Origin: Sulfitobacter aestuariivivens
Lineage (GTDB): Bacteria > Pseudomonadota > Alphaproteobacteria > Rhodobacterales > Rhodobacteraceae
Direction of reading: 5' to 3'
Assembly: GCF_014763045.1 (NCBI RefSeq)
Contig: NZ_JACTAG010000004.1
Span: forward strand, 29,461-93,460
DNA: 64,000 nucleotides
Shown: positions 8,172-17,463 of the stretch, piece by piece
Position numbering within the stretch: the stretch's first letter is position 1
Layout of the letters: every line of letters starts with the position of its first letter
Translations under genes and position numbers: made by a program
Notes under the pieces: generated by a model
The model's database searches: none
The model's input: only the letters and a program-made list of their open reading frames with translations
What the model was told of the DNA's origin: nothing

Positions 8172-10244
8172 ATGTCTCGCGATCCCCGTTACGACATTCT
8201 TTTTGAACCCGTTCAGATCGGGCCGGTCACCGCGAAAAACCGTTTTTATCAGGTGCCGCATTGCAATGGCATGGGGCGCAGCTATCCGTCGTCGATGGCC
8301 GAAATGCGACGGATCAAGGCAGAGGGCGGCTGGGCTGTTGTGACAACCGAAGAGGTGGAGATTCATCCGTCGGGGGATCATTCCCCCTGGATGGGGGGGC
8401 GGCTTTGGGAAGATTGCGACATACCGGTTCTGGCCCGGATGTGCGACGCGGTACACCAGCATGGCGCTTTGGCCGGGTGTGAATTGAACCACGCGGGCGT
8501 GATGGCTGCGAACCGCTATTCGCGCGACGTGCCTTTGGCGCCCAGCCACAGTCCCGTGGCGATGCCGGATCCGGTACAGGCCCGCGCAATGGACCTGTCC
8601 GACATCCAGGATCTGCGGCGTTGGCACAGGCAAGCAGCCGTGCGCGCACGCGAGGCGGGTTTTGATATCATTTATGTCTATGCCGGTCACCAGTTGTCGA
8701 CCATCTCGCACTTTCTGTCGCCCTATCGGAACCGCCGCACGGATCACTACGGTGGCAGCCTTGAAAATCGTGCGCGCCTCCTGCGGGAAGTGCTGGAAGA
8801 TACGCGCGACGCGGTAGGTGACACCTGTGCCATCGCACTGCGCTTTTCGGTGGATGAGCTGATGGGCGCGGACGGGATGACAAGCGACGGGGAGGGGCGC
8901 GATCTGGTTGAGATGCTGGCCGAAGTGCCCGACCTGTGGGACGTCAACATCAGCGGCTGGGAAAACGACAGCGCCACGTCGCGGTTCAAGGCGTCGGGGT
9001 ATCAAGAAGACTACATCCGCTGGGTCAAGGGCGTCACGACCAAACCTGTGGTGGGCGTCGGGCGCTACACCTCACCTGATGCGATGGCAGCGCTTGTCAA
9101 AGACGGTGTGCTCGATTTCATTGGCGCAGCTCGCCCGTCGATCGCCGACCCCTTTTTGCCCAAGAAGGTTCAAGAGGGCAGGATCGAGGACATTCGCGAA
9201 TGCATCGGCTGCAACATCTGTGTGTCAGGGGACAATTCCTTTGTCCCCATCCGGTGCACACAAAATCCCACGATGGGTGAGGAATGGCGCAAAGGCTGGC
9301 ACCCCGAACACATCGCGCCCGCCCATGAGCAAGAGAGCGTGCTGATTATCGGCGCGGGTCCGTCCGGGCTTGAGGCCGCCCGGGCATTGGGCCAGCGCGG
9401 CTACCGTGTAACATTGGCAGAACGCAGCAAGGATTTAGGCGGGCGATTGATAACTGAGCGCAAATTGCCCGGACTTGCTGAATGGGGCCGGGTGGTGGAC
9501 TACCGGATCTGGCAGGTCAGTCAGATGCCAAACGTCGAGGTCTTCCTTGATAGCGAAATGTCCGCCGCAACGGTTCAGGAATTTGGCGCTCAGCATGTTG
9601 TTCTGGCAACAGGTGCCAGCTGGACACGCGACGGGGTAGGTCGCGAAAACCCGCGCGGCATTCCGGTTGACGCAAAGGCCCAAGTGTTGACGCCAGATGA
9701 CGTTCTGACAGGCAATCGCCCCAAGGGTCCAGTGGTCATATTTGATGATGATCATTTCTACATGGGCGGACTGCTGGCAGAACTGTTGGCAGGGGACGGC
9801 ATCGACGTCACGCTGGTCACCCCGGCAGCACGCGTGTCGGAATGGACCGAAAACACGCTGGAACAACATCGCATTCAGGCCCGCCTGATGCAGTTGGGTG
9901 TGCGATTGATCTTGTCGCACAACTTGACCAGCATCGATCCGAATATCGCCACGGTGAGGTGCGGCTATTCCGGCAAGACAACGACGCTGAATGCGCGCAG
10001 CGTGCTGCTTGTGACGATGCGCACGCCGCACGAGGATCTGTTTCACGATCTGATTCTGTCCGATGGGGTCCGGGCGACCCGGATCGGGGATTGTCTGGCA
10101 CCGGGCACCATCGCGGCCGCCGTGTATTCAGGCCACCGATGTGCGCGCGAGCTGGGAGAAACAGACTTGCCCAATGTGCCGTTCCGCCGGGAATTGCCCG
10201 CGCTCGCCTCTTTTGACATGGACTGGACCCAAAATGGCTCGTGA
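8172..10244 (+). CDS. Trimethylamine dehydrogenase-family FMN/4Fe-4S flavoprotein (paralogue 2)
   Basis: 690 residues, starting 3 bases after paralogue 1. It has the same layout: FMN barrel with the VPHC flavin cysteine, 4Fe-4S motif CIGCNIC...RC, and a C-terminal dinucleotide-binding half (VLIIGAGPSGLEAARAL). The Tyr60 position of TMADH is again Glu (TTEEVEIHPSGD), and the Trp105 position reads ELNHAG. It is closer to paralogue 1 than to paralogue 3 through the pocket (SGWENDSATSRF identical). An electron acceptor such as ETF would be expected for this family, but none is encoded nearby. The end overlaps the next gene by 11 bases. Confidence 0.88.
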   Translation: MSRDPRYDILFEPVQIGPVTAKNRFYQVPHCNGMGRSYPSSMAEMRRIKAEGGWAVVTTEEVEIHPSGDHSPWMGGRLWEDCDIPVLARMCDAVHQHGALAGCELNHAGVMAANRYSRDVPLAPSHSPVAMPDPVQARAMDLSDIQDLRRWHRQAAVRAREAGFDIIYVYAGHQLSTISHFLSPYRNRRTDHYGGSLENRARLLREVLEDTRDAVGDTCAIALRFSVDELMGADGMTSDGEGRDLVEMLAEVPDLWDVNISGWENDSATSRFKASGYQEDYIRWVKGVTTKPVVGVGRYTSPDAMAALVKDGVLDFIGAARPSIADPFLPKKVQEGRIEDIRECIGCNICVSGDNSFVPIRCTQNPTMGEEWRKGWHPEHIAPAHEQESVLIIGAGPSGLEAARALGQRGYRVTLAERSKDLGGRLITERKLPGLAEWGRVVDYRIWQVSQMPNVEVFLDSEMSAATVQEFGAQHVVLATGASWTRDGVGRENPRGIPVDAKAQVLTPDDVLTGNRPKGPVVIFDDDHFYMGGLLAELLAGDGIDVTLVTPAARVSEWTENTLEQHRIQARLMQLGVRLILSHNLTSIDPNIATVRCGYSGKTTTLNARSVLLVTMRTPHEDLFHDLILSDGVRATRIGDCLAPGTIAAAVYSGHRCARELGETDLPNVPFRRELPALASFDMDWTQNGS

Positions 10245-12807
10245 TCCGCGCTACGATATTCTGTTCACGCCCCTGCAGATAGGTCCGGTCAAAACCAAAA
10301 ACCGGTTCTTTCAGGTGCCGCATTGTACAGGGATGGGGCATGTCCGCCCGCGCATGCTTGCCGAGATGCGCGGCGTGAAGGCCGAGGGCGGCTGGGGCGT
10401 GGTCTGCACCGAGTATAATTCCATTCATCCGTCTTCGGACGACTTCAAACATGTCTCTGCGTCGCTCTGGGACGAAAGCGATATCCGGGCTCATCGCCTG
10501 ATGACCGACAAGATTCACATGCACGGGGCGCTAGCCGGGGCAGAGCTGTGGTATGGTGGCGCGCGCAGTGCCAACATGATGACCCGCGAAGTATCGCTTG
10601 ATCTCGATAGCTTGCCCAATGCTGTGGGTCATCCGTTTCAGACCCGGGCGATGGATGCCTCCGACATCCGGATGTTGCGCCATTGGCACCGTCGGGCGGC
10701 GCTGCGGGCGCGAGATGCCGGATTTGACATCGTCTATGTTTATGCAACGCACGGCTATTTGCTGTCGAACTTCTTGAGCCCTACGCGCAACACCCGCAGC
10801 GATGAATATGGGGGCAGTCTGGAAAACCGCACCCGGTTGGTGCGTGAGCTAATTGAAGAGACAAAGGATGCTGTGGGTGACCGCTGTGCTGTGGCCGTTC
10901 GTTTTGCTGCGGATGAAAAGATCGGCCAGGATGGCGTGCCCATCACCGGCGAGCGCCGCGAGATGTTCGAAATGTTGGCGGACCTGCCTGACCTTTGGGA
11001 CATCAATATTGCCGACTACGGGGTCGAAATGGGCGTGTCGCGCTTTACCAAGGAAGGTGCGTTGGAACCCTACATGGATTTCGTGAAATCGGTAACTGAT
11101 GTCCCGGTGGTCACGGTGGGCAGATTCACGTCGCCTGATACCATGGTCAGTCAAATCAAGCGTGGGGTGACGGATCTGATTGGCGCCGCGCGCCCATCAA
11201 TTGCGGATCCTTTCTTGCCCGCAAAGATCGAAGCCGGCGATTTGGGCAGCATCCGCGAATGCATCGGCTGTAACGTCTGCTATTCGGGGGACAGCATCGG
11301 TGTACCGATCCGCTGCACGCAGAACCCCACAATGGGCGAAGAGTGGCGCAAGGGTTGGCATCCCGAAAAGATCAGCCCCAAAGGCAGCGATGCCCGGGTC
11401 TTGATCGTCGGCGCTGGGCCTGCGGGTCTTGAAGCGGCGCGGGCGCTCGGTCTGCGGGGGTATGACGTTATGCTTGCCGAAGCCACCCGCACCCTTGGCG
11501 GTCGTGTCCCGCGCGAAGCCGCTCTGCCGGGAATGAGCGAATATATCCGCGTGCGCGATTACCGCGTGCAGCAACTGGAAGAGATGCCAAACGTCGAGAT
11601 TTTCCGCGAAAGCCGTTTGTCGCCCCACGATGTCCATGCGGTAGAGGCGGATCATGTCGTCATCGCCACCGGGGCTCACTGGCGCATGGAACGGTTCGAC
11701 GGGGATCGCTATGTGCCTGTCACTGCTGAGGAAAACCATTCAAAGGTATTCACTCCTGACGATATCATGGATGGCAAATTGCCGGAGGGCCCCACCTTAG
11801 TCTATGACGAGGACGGGTATTACCTTGGCGGTGTGATTGCGGAAAAGATACGTGCAGCTGGCCACCAGGTCATCTACACCACGCCCCATGACGCGGTTTC
11901 CCAATGGGCTGAAAACACCTCTGAACGGTGGCGGGTGCGCATGCACCTGATGGCGCTGGACATTAAGATCGAGGTTTCCAAATCGTTGCGCCACTTTTGT
12001 GGAAGAACAGCTACGCTGGTTTGTGAATACGCTGGTGCCACGCATCTTCGCGAGGTTGAGAATATCGTGATGGTCACGCAGCGCAGGCCAAATGACACGC
12101 TTTTTCACACGCTGCAGGAAGACGCGAACAAGGCAGGATCACAGCTTCCGTTTTCCCTGACCAGGATCGGCGATTGCGATGCGCCTGCGATCATCGCGGC
12201 TGCTGTTTACGCGGGTCATCGATATGCGCGCACCCTTGATGCGCCGGTGGATCCCGACATCCCATTGCGCCATGACCGGGTGGACGTCGGCCTGACGGAC
12301 GAGGGCGCATATCTATCGGACGCGCCATCTGTGGCGGCGGCGAGCGACAAATACCTCGCAACGCTCCGGCAATACTTAGAAGAGGAAATCGAGGGCGCAG
12401 CCTATTTCGAAAGACTGGCGGAGCGGTTTCAGGACGATGACCTCAAGCGGAAGATGATGCTGTTAAAGCAGGTTGAAGAACACACAGCTGTCGCTGTCAG
12501 ACCTTTGATTGAAAAGTATGATTTAAGGCCTCGGGATGCTGCTGAGTTGACCAGATCGGGTCAGAAACAGGCCGATACCGCACCCGGTGACTGGGATGAG
12601 CTCATTGCACAGATGCGATCGACCTTTCCTGGATACATCGAGGACTTCAGACAACTGGAGGCCATGGCACCGCCCGACGATCTGCCACCGCTCAAGGTGA
12701 TGACGGAGCATGAAGTCGCAGCCCTCGCATTTCTTGAGGCCGAAGCGAATGGCGACCCGGAGAGTTGTAGACCCTTGCATCAATTCCTCCGGGGCGCGGG
12801 CGGATGA
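10234..12807 (+). CDS. Trimethylamine dehydrogenase-family flavoprotein with C-terminal ferritin-like extension (paralogue 3)
   Basis: 857 residues from the ATG at 10234, which overlaps paralogue 2; the frame is open further upstream but homologues start MARDPRYDI. The TMADH core is complete: VPHC flavin cysteine, CIGCNVC...RC cluster and VLIVGAGPAGLEAARAL. Unlike its neighbours it keeps the TMADH pocket aromatics Tyr60 (CTEYNS) and Trp105 (ELWYGG). From about residue 703 (base 12340) an all-helical tail of about 155 residues follows. Its EEEIEGAAYFERLAERF, QVEEHTAVAV and TEHEVAALAFLEAEA patterns look like a ferritin/rubrerythrin-type bundle. TMADH proper ends near residue 730, so this is a fusion. 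Its role is unknown; oxygen or formaldehyde handling is only a guess. Confidence 0.87.
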   Translation: MARDPRYDILFTPLQIGPVKTKNRFFQVPHCTGMGHVRPRMLAEMRGVKAEGGWGVVCTEYNSIHPSSDDFKHVSASLWDESDIRAHRLMTDKIHMHGALAGAELWYGGARSANMMTREVSLDLDSLPNAVGHPFQTRAMDASDIRMLRHWHRRAALRARDAGFDIVYVYATHGYLLSNFLSPTRNTRSDEYGGSLENRTRLVRELIEETKDAVGDRCAVAVRFAADEKIGQDGVPITGERREMFEMLADLPDLWDINIADYGVEMGVSRFTKEGALEPYMDFVKSVTDVPVVTVGRFTSPDTMVSQIKRGVTDLIGAARPSIADPFLPAKIEAGDLGSIRECIGCNVCYSGDSIGVPIRCTQNPTMGEEWRKGWHPEKISPKGSDARVLIVGAGPAGLEAARALGLRGYDVMLAEATRTLGGRVPREAALPGMSEYIRVRDYRVQQLEEMPNVEIFRESRLSPHDVHAVEADHVVIATGAHWRMERFDGDRYVPVTAEENHSKVFTPDDIMDGKLPEGPTLVYDEDGYYLGGVIAEKIRAAGHQVIYTTPHDAVSQWAENTSERWRVRMHLMALDIKIEVSKSLRHFCGRTATLVCEYAGATHLREVENIVMVTQRRPNDTLFHTLQEDANKAGSQLPFSLTRIGDCDAPAIIAAAVYAGHRYARTLDAPVDPDIPLRHDRVDVGLTDEGAYLSDAPSVAAASDKYLATLRQYLEEEIEGAAYFERLAERFQDDDLKRKMMLLKQVEEHTAVAVRPLIEKYDLRPRDAAELTRSGQKQADTAPGDWDELIAQMRSTFPGYIEDFRQLEAMAPPDDLPPLKVMTEHEVAALAFLEAEANGDPESCRPLHQFLRGAGG

Positions 12808-14753
12808 AACACCTTCTCAGCCCTCTGACCGTGAATGGTCACACGCTGCGAAACCGGATATTCTCCACGGGCCACATGGCGGTCATGCTCAAAGACAATC
12901 TGCCGACAAAGAGGATGGTCGCCTACCACGAAGCCCGCGCGCGTGGTGGTGCGGGGCTGATCATCATAGAGGCGGCGCGGGCGCATCCGTCCGGCATGTC
13001 TGGTAGGCCGGCCATTCGCGCCTATGATGATGCCTGCATCCAAGGTTACGCGCAGATCGCACACGCGTGTCAGCAACATGGCGCAAAGGTCTTTGCGCAG
13101 TTGACCCATCCGGGACGCGAGATGACCACCGCGGCCGACGGTACGCAGCTTGTCGCTCTTGCCCCATCGGCCGTCCCCAACGAGCGATTTCACGTGATGC
13201 CGCGCCCGCTGACGATGGCTCAGATCACCGACATCGTGGCTGGCTTTGAAACCGCCGCCGCGCGGCTGCGCAAGGCTGGCCTTGATGGCGTTGAAGTCGT
13301 TGCCTCACACGGGGTTTTGGCAGCTCAGTTTCTGAATGAAAAGGTCAATTTGCGCACTGACGTCTACGGCGGCAACAGAGCAAACCGCATGCGATTTCTG
13401 TCGGATGTGCTGCGTGCGGTGCGACGCGGTGCGGGGCCAGATCTGGTCGTGGGGGTCCGGCTTTCGATTGACGAGAAAGATCACGAGGGACTTGAGCCTG
13501 ACGAGATGATTGAGGTTTCAACCTCGCTTGCGACAGAAGACCTTGTCGATTACCTCAACGTGACCGCTGGCACGTCGGCAAGCCTTGCTGGGTCGACGCA
13601 TATCGTGCCCCCGATGAGCTTTGAGACCGCCTACACCGCGCCATTGGCGGCTGAGATCAAAGCGCGCGTAAAGGTTCCGGTCTTTGTCGCGGGCCGCATC
13701 AACCAACCGCAGATCGCGGATGAGGTGTTGGCCTCAGGTCAGGCGGACATGTGCGGCATGACGCGTGCGCTGATAGCCGATCCCGAAATGCCGAACAAAA
13801 CCACAGCGGGGCGCCTTGACGACATCCGCGCCTGTGTGGCGTGCAATCAGGCTTGTATCGGACACATGCTGGGGGGATATCCGATTTCCTGCATCCAGCA
13901 TCCTGAAACCGGGCGCGAACTGGAATTCGGGACGCTGAAAAACACGCGGACGAAGAAGCGTGTGCTTGTGGTCGGTGGTGGCCCCGCTGGCCTCAAGGCG
14001 GGTGCGATTGCAGCAGAGCGAGGTCACTCCGTCACGCTTTTTGAGGCAGAGCAGTACTTGGGCGGACAAGTGCGCCTGGCGCAATTGCTTCCCGGTCGCG
14101 CGGAGTTTGGCGGCGTCACGACAAATCTTGAACGCGAGGCCCGCGCGGCTGGCGTGGATGTACACCTCGCCACGCCAGCGACGCTGGCCAGTATTGCTGA
14201 CCTTGCGCCTCAGGTCGTCATCGTAGCGACCGGTGCAGTGCCGCGGGACATCGCGCTGGCGGGGGCCGATGAAGGGCATGTTGTGGATGCCTGGGAGGTG
14301 TTGCAGGGCACGGCAAATGTCGGCAGCTCCGTCGCCATCGCTGATTGGCGTTGCGATTGGGTCGGGCTGGGTCTGGCGGAAAAACTAGCGCTGGATGGGT
14401 GCAGCGTTCGGTTGGCTGTAAATGGTATTACCGCGGGCGAAGCGATCCCGCAATATGCCCGAGATGCGTGGCTGGGCAAGCTTCATCGCCTAGGGGTGGA
14501 AGTTATCCCCTATCTGCGTCCGTTCGGTATAGACGCCGACAGTGCCTATTTCCAACACACTTTGAGCAACGAACCGGTCGTGATGGAGGGCATTGATACC
14601 CTCGTGACTTCATTGGGCCACGCGTCTGTCACCTCGCTGGCAGTTGAACTGGTGGATGCGGGATTTGAAACCCATGCGATCGGCGACTGTGCGAGCCCGA
14701 GAACGGTGGAAGAAGCGGTGCTTGAAGGGCTGAAGGTGGCCAGCGCGATTTAG
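12804..14753 (+). CDS. NADH:flavin oxidoreductase / 2,4-dienoyl-CoA reductase-type FAD-FMN-Fe-S enzyme
   Basis: 649 residues, ATGA overlap with paralogue 3. The N-terminal Old-Yellow-type barrel begins MKHLLSPLTVNGHTLRNRI and has HGVLAAQFLN and the YGGNRANR phosphate-site motif. Next come an iron-sulfur motif CVACNQACIGH...SC and a FAD/NAD half opening VLVVGGGPAGLKAGAIA. It is more distant from TMADH than the three genes upstream and lacks the VPHC flavin cysteine (FSTGHMAV instead). Enzymes of this subgroup include N-methylproline/stachydrine demethylases and dienoyl-CoA reductases. In this operon a demethylase role is the better guess. Confidence 0.85.
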   Translation: MKHLLSPLTVNGHTLRNRIFSTGHMAVMLKDNLPTKRMVAYHEARARGGAGLIIIEAARAHPSGMSGRPAIRAYDDACIQGYAQIAHACQQHGAKVFAQLTHPGREMTTAADGTQLVALAPSAVPNERFHVMPRPLTMAQITDIVAGFETAAARLRKAGLDGVEVVASHGVLAAQFLNEKVNLRTDVYGGNRANRMRFLSDVLRAVRRGAGPDLVVGVRLSIDEKDHEGLEPDEMIEVSTSLATEDLVDYLNVTAGTSASLAGSTHIVPPMSFETAYTAPLAAEIKARVKVPVFVAGRINQPQIADEVLASGQADMCGMTRALIADPEMPNKTTAGRLDDIRACVACNQACIGHMLGGYPISCIQHPETGRELEFGTLKNTRTKKRVLVVGGGPAGLKAGAIAAERGHSVTLFEAEQYLGGQVRLAQLLPGRAEFGGVTTNLEREARAAGVDVHLATPATLASIADLAPQVVIVATGAVPRDIALAGADEGHVVDAWEVLQGTANVGSSVAIADWRCDWVGLGLAEKLALDGCSVRLAVNGITAGEAIPQYARDAWLGKLHRLGVEVIPYLRPFGIDADSAYFQHTLSNEPVVMEGIDTLVTSLGHASVTSLAVELVDAGFETHAIGDCASPRTVEEAVLEGLKVASAI

Positions 14754-14783
14754 ATACCTTTTGCGCCCGGCTGCGCGATCAAT

Positions 14784-15836
14784 TCATGCCGCCGGGGCAA
14801 ACCCTGTGATCAATTGCTTCAGCCCAATCGCCGCGCCGAGAAATATTGCAACGAACGCCACTGGTGCGCTGTAGGCCAGAACCGAAAAGGCGGATATCCC
14901 TTGGCCGACGCTGCATCCGACCGCCAGAATTGCCCCAAGCCCCATGATTGCCGCACCAAGGATCTGTCGGCGCAGTTCACGTGGGTCTTCGCAGGCCTCC
15001 CACCGAAAGTGGCCCCTCGAATAGGATCCCATCACCGCCCCCAGGACAACGCCCAAAACCGAACCGACACTAAAGGACAAGGCGGTTCCTGACGCGGTCA
15101 TGCCGTAATAAATCGTATCGCCAATCGGGGCGACAAAGGCATGTGTTTCAACAGGTTCCGCAGCGAAACCCGTCGTAGCGATCCAATAAGTTCCAAGCCA
15201 CCCTGAGAGCACTGCAAGGCCGACAACAACGCTCCATATGATATGTGGGTAGGACCGGCGCATCTCGCGCCGGGCAAGCGCAATCGCAATGAGGATCGCC
15301 CCTACCAAAAGACCGGTCACAGCCGGAGACACGCCAAAGCCACTGAGGCTTTGCGTCAAACCCTGTGGGTCTGAAGCGTCCATTTCGACCGGGAAAAGCC
15401 AGACGCGGGTATGGGCGAGGGGTCCGGACATCACCACATAGGCTGACAGGCCCATCACGATCACGATCATGAAAGACCGCAGGTCACCACCGCCCAACCG
15501 AGCCAGCGCGCCATAACCACAGTTCCCGCTCAACGCCATGCCATAGCCAAACAGCAAGCCGCCGACGATCGTCGCGAGGGGGTTCCAGACGCGGTCAAGG
15601 TAAGCCGTCTGCCCTGCATCAAAATGACCACTCGAAATGGCCAGATGGGTTCCGATCACCGCGACACCGATCGCGATGAGCCACATCCGCATCCGGCGGT
15701 CGTCACCACCATAAAGCATGTCTTCAATCGCGCCCAACGTACAAAACCGTCCGATCCGTGCGGCCAGCCCAAGGGCCAGCCCGCCAATCAATCCGATGAC
15801 GGCAGCAGTGTTGGCTTCTCCGAGTGTTTCGAGCAT
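14784..15836 (-). CDS. YeeE/YedE-family membrane transporter (thiosulfate/sulfur transport)
   Basis: 350 residues, about ten hydrophobic segments, ATG start. It carries the duplicated family motifs: GRFCTLGAIEDML near residue 30, SGNCGYGALARLGGGDLR near 105, and GxxLAVGCSVGQGISA near the C-end, with the conserved cysteines thought to relay thiosulfate through the pore in characterised YeeE. It lies just downstream of soxR/soxS on the same strand, with a gap of about 37 bases to soxR, so it may belong to the soxS-soxR transcript. Import of thiosulfate or another sulfur species is likely. Confidence 0.87.
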   Translation of the reverse strand: MLETLGEANTAAVIGLIGGLALGLAARIGRFCTLGAIEDMLYGGDDRRMRMWLIAIGVAVIGTHLAISSGHFDAGQTAYLDRVWNPLATIVGGLLFGYGMALSGNCGYGALARLGGGDLRSFMIVIVMGLSAYVVMSGPLAHTRVWLFPVEMDASDPQGLTQSLSGFGVSPAVTGLLVGAILIAIALARREMRRSYPHIIWSVVVGLAVLSGWLGTYWIATTGFAAEPVETHAFVAPIGDTIYYGMTASGTALSFSVGSVLGVVLGAVMGSYSRGHFRWEACEDPRELRRQILGAAIMGLGAILAVGCSVGQGISAFSVLAYSAPVAFVAIFLGAAIGLKQLITGFAPAA

Positions 15837-15873
15837 GTCCCCTCCACGGCCAGCAGTTGGCCCAGGCGCCCTG

Positions 15874-16257
15874 TCAGTCTTCCCTGCAAAAGAGGTCGTA
15901 GACCACTTCCATGATTTGTGTCGAACGGTCGTCCGTCAAACTGTAGTATATTGCCTTGCCATCGCGCCGCGGGGTGACGATCCCTTCCAGACGAAGACGG
16001 GATAACTGCTGCGAAACCGCCGCCTGACGCGCCGAAAGCAGCTCTTCCAGTTCGGTGACCGTTTTTTCACCTGTCACCAGATGGCACAGGATCATCATGC
16101 GGCCCTCGTGGCTGATCGCCTTGAGAAAGTTCGACGCGATCTGCGCCTTCTTCATCATCTTTTCCATATCGTCCGCACACATGTTCTTGTCGAACACAGG
16201 CAGTCGCGATTGCGAAAGATCGGTGGTATTTGAGTCCGTGGTCACGTCAAGGGTCAT
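15874..16257 (-). CDS. soxR: SoxR, ArsR-family repressor of the sox genes
   Basis: 127 residues from the ATG at 16257 (AAGG ribosome site upstream); a TTG two codons earlier touches the soxS stop. Winged helix-turn-helix with the ArsR recognition segment ARQAAVSQQLSRLRLEGIVTPRRDGKAIYYSL. Cysteines lie near the N-end (KNMCADD), in the HTH lead (ILCHLV) and near the C-end (LFCRED). Sulfur-responsive ArsR regulators (SoxR, BigR, SqrR, YgaV) sense sulfane sulfur through such cysteine pairs. In Paracoccus, SoxR represses sox promoters until thiosulfate is present. Its place next to soxS, divergent from soxVW, matches that organism. Confidence 0.9.
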   Translation of the reverse strand: MTLDVTTDSNTTDLSQSRLPVFDKNMCADDMEKMMKKAQIASNFLKAISHEGRMMILCHLVTGEKTVTELEELLSARQAAVSQQLSRLRLEGIVTPRRDGKAIYYSLTDDRSTQIMEVVYDLFCRED

Positions 16258-16263
16258 AGACAA

Positions 16264-16626
16264 TCAACCTTTCTGATCCAAGGACACATTCGCGCGATCA
16301 AACATCAAGCTTAGTAATCCCCAGAAAAAATCTTCGCCCGGATAGCCTTCAATGCGGCCCAGTTCCCGGCCGTCATCCACAAGGATGAAAGTGGGCGTGA
16401 AATGGACGCGCCTTTCAAACACCACATCAGGGGTTTCCCCATGAAGATCATATCTCTGTAGTGGCGCGACGCGACCCTCGGCAGTTTTGGGATAGATATG
16501 GGCGATCTCATCATTCCAACGTTCACACCATATGCAGCCATCTTCCTCGGCCATCAGCAGATAAAGATCTGCCGACGCCGTGGTCGGTACGGCCACGGCA
16601 AACAGGAAAGCCAAGAGTTTGATCAT
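16264..16626 (-). CDS. soxS: SoxS, periplasmic thioredoxin-like protein
   Basis: 120 residues from the ATG at 16626; a GTG at 16638 would add four residues but give a less clean signal peptide. Signal sequence IKLLAFLFAVAVPTTASA, then a small thioredoxin fold with the active-site motif CIWC in EEDGCIWCERW and a cis-Pro loop (HFTPTFILV). In Paracoccus pantotrophus SoxS is a thiol reductant needed for full sox induction, and it reactivates SoxYZ. It ends 6 bases before the soxR start on the same strand and diverges from soxV. Confidence 0.87.
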   Translation of the reverse strand: MIKLLAFLFAVAVPTTASADLYLLMAEEDGCIWCERWNDEIAHIYPKTAEGRVAPLQRYDLHGETPDVVFERRVHFTPTFILVDDGRELGRIEGYPGEDFFWGLLSLMFDRANVSLDQKG

Positions 16627-16711
16627 CGCAGTGCTCACCGGTGATTGACGAAACGCGCTATCTTATCATAATCTAATTTGTGAATATCTCAAGAGAGGCG
16701 ATGGATACCGC
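16627..16711. promoter_or_regulatory. Divergent soxS-soxV promoter region
   Basis: A gap of about 85 bases between divergent soxS and soxV. It contains the AT-rich stretch TCTTATCATAATCTAATTTG (16661-16680) and then TGAATAT. The equivalent region is a SoxR target in Paracoccus pantotrophus. I could not define a clean dyad here, so only the position and base composition support this call. Confidence 0.4.
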
Positions 16712-17452
16712 ATGTTTGACATCACCTTCATGGGTGCCCTGATCGCGGGACTTCTGTCTTTCCTCTCGCCCTGTATTCTGCCGATCGTCCCGTTCTATCT
16801 AAGCTATCTTGCCGGTGTCGGCATGAACCAGATCAGTGCAGAGGCCACTGTGACTGGCGCTGTGCGCCGGCGGGCGTTGATGTCTGCGGTGTTCTTTGCG
16901 CTGGGTGTTATAACCGTATTCATGGGGCTGGGCGCCACGGCAACGGTTTTTGGCCAAATCGTCCGGGAATATTTCGACATCCTGCGGTGGATCGCGGCGG
17001 CGATCATCATCGCAATGGGTTTGCATTTCCTTGGCGTGATCCGCATCGAAATACTCTACCGTCAGTTTCGTGCCGACGCTGGCGAGACATCGAACGTCAC
17101 GTACGCCGGCGCCTTCGTGATCGGACTTGCCTTCGCCTTTGGTTGGACACCCTGCGTCGGCCCTGTACTGGCGGCGATCCTATTTACGGCAGCCGGGCAG
17201 GAAACCGCCGGGCAGGGGGCTTGGCTCTTGTTTGTCTATGGGGCGGGCATGACACTGCCCTTTATCGTCGCCGCCTTTTTTATCGGCCCGTTCATGCGCT
17301 TCATGGCGCGGTTCCGGCGGCATCTGGGATTGGTCGAGAAACTGATGGGTGCGCTCCTTATTTTGTTCGGGGTGTTGATTGCTACCAATTCAATTAACGT
17401 CATCGCGCAGTGGATGCTTGACGTCATTCCCTGGTTTTCATCCATCGGATAG
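16712..17452 (+). CDS. soxV: SoxV, CcdA/DsbD-type membrane electron carrier
   Basis: 246 residues, six hydrophobic spans, with paired membrane cysteines in LSPCILPIVPFY (near residue 22) and GWTPCVGPVLAA (near residue 147), the CcdA signature. SoxV passes electrons from cytoplasmic thioredoxin across the membrane to periplasmic SoxW and SoxS, keeping SoxYZ active. A GAGAGG ribosome site lies about 13 bases before the ATG. It is followed 11 bases later by soxW. Confidence 0.93.
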   Translation: MFDITFMGALIAGLLSFLSPCILPIVPFYLSYLAGVGMNQISAEATVTGAVRRRALMSAVFFALGVITVFMGLGATATVFGQIVREYFDILRWIAAAIIIAMGLHFLGVIRIEILYRQFRADAGETSNVTYAGAFVIGLAFAFGWTPCVGPVLAAILFTAAGQETAGQGAWLLFVYGAGMTLPFIVAAFFIGPFMRFMARFRRHLGLVEKLMGALLILFGVLIATNSINVIAQWMLDVIPWFSSIG

Positions 17453-17463
17453 GAGGAAATGAA

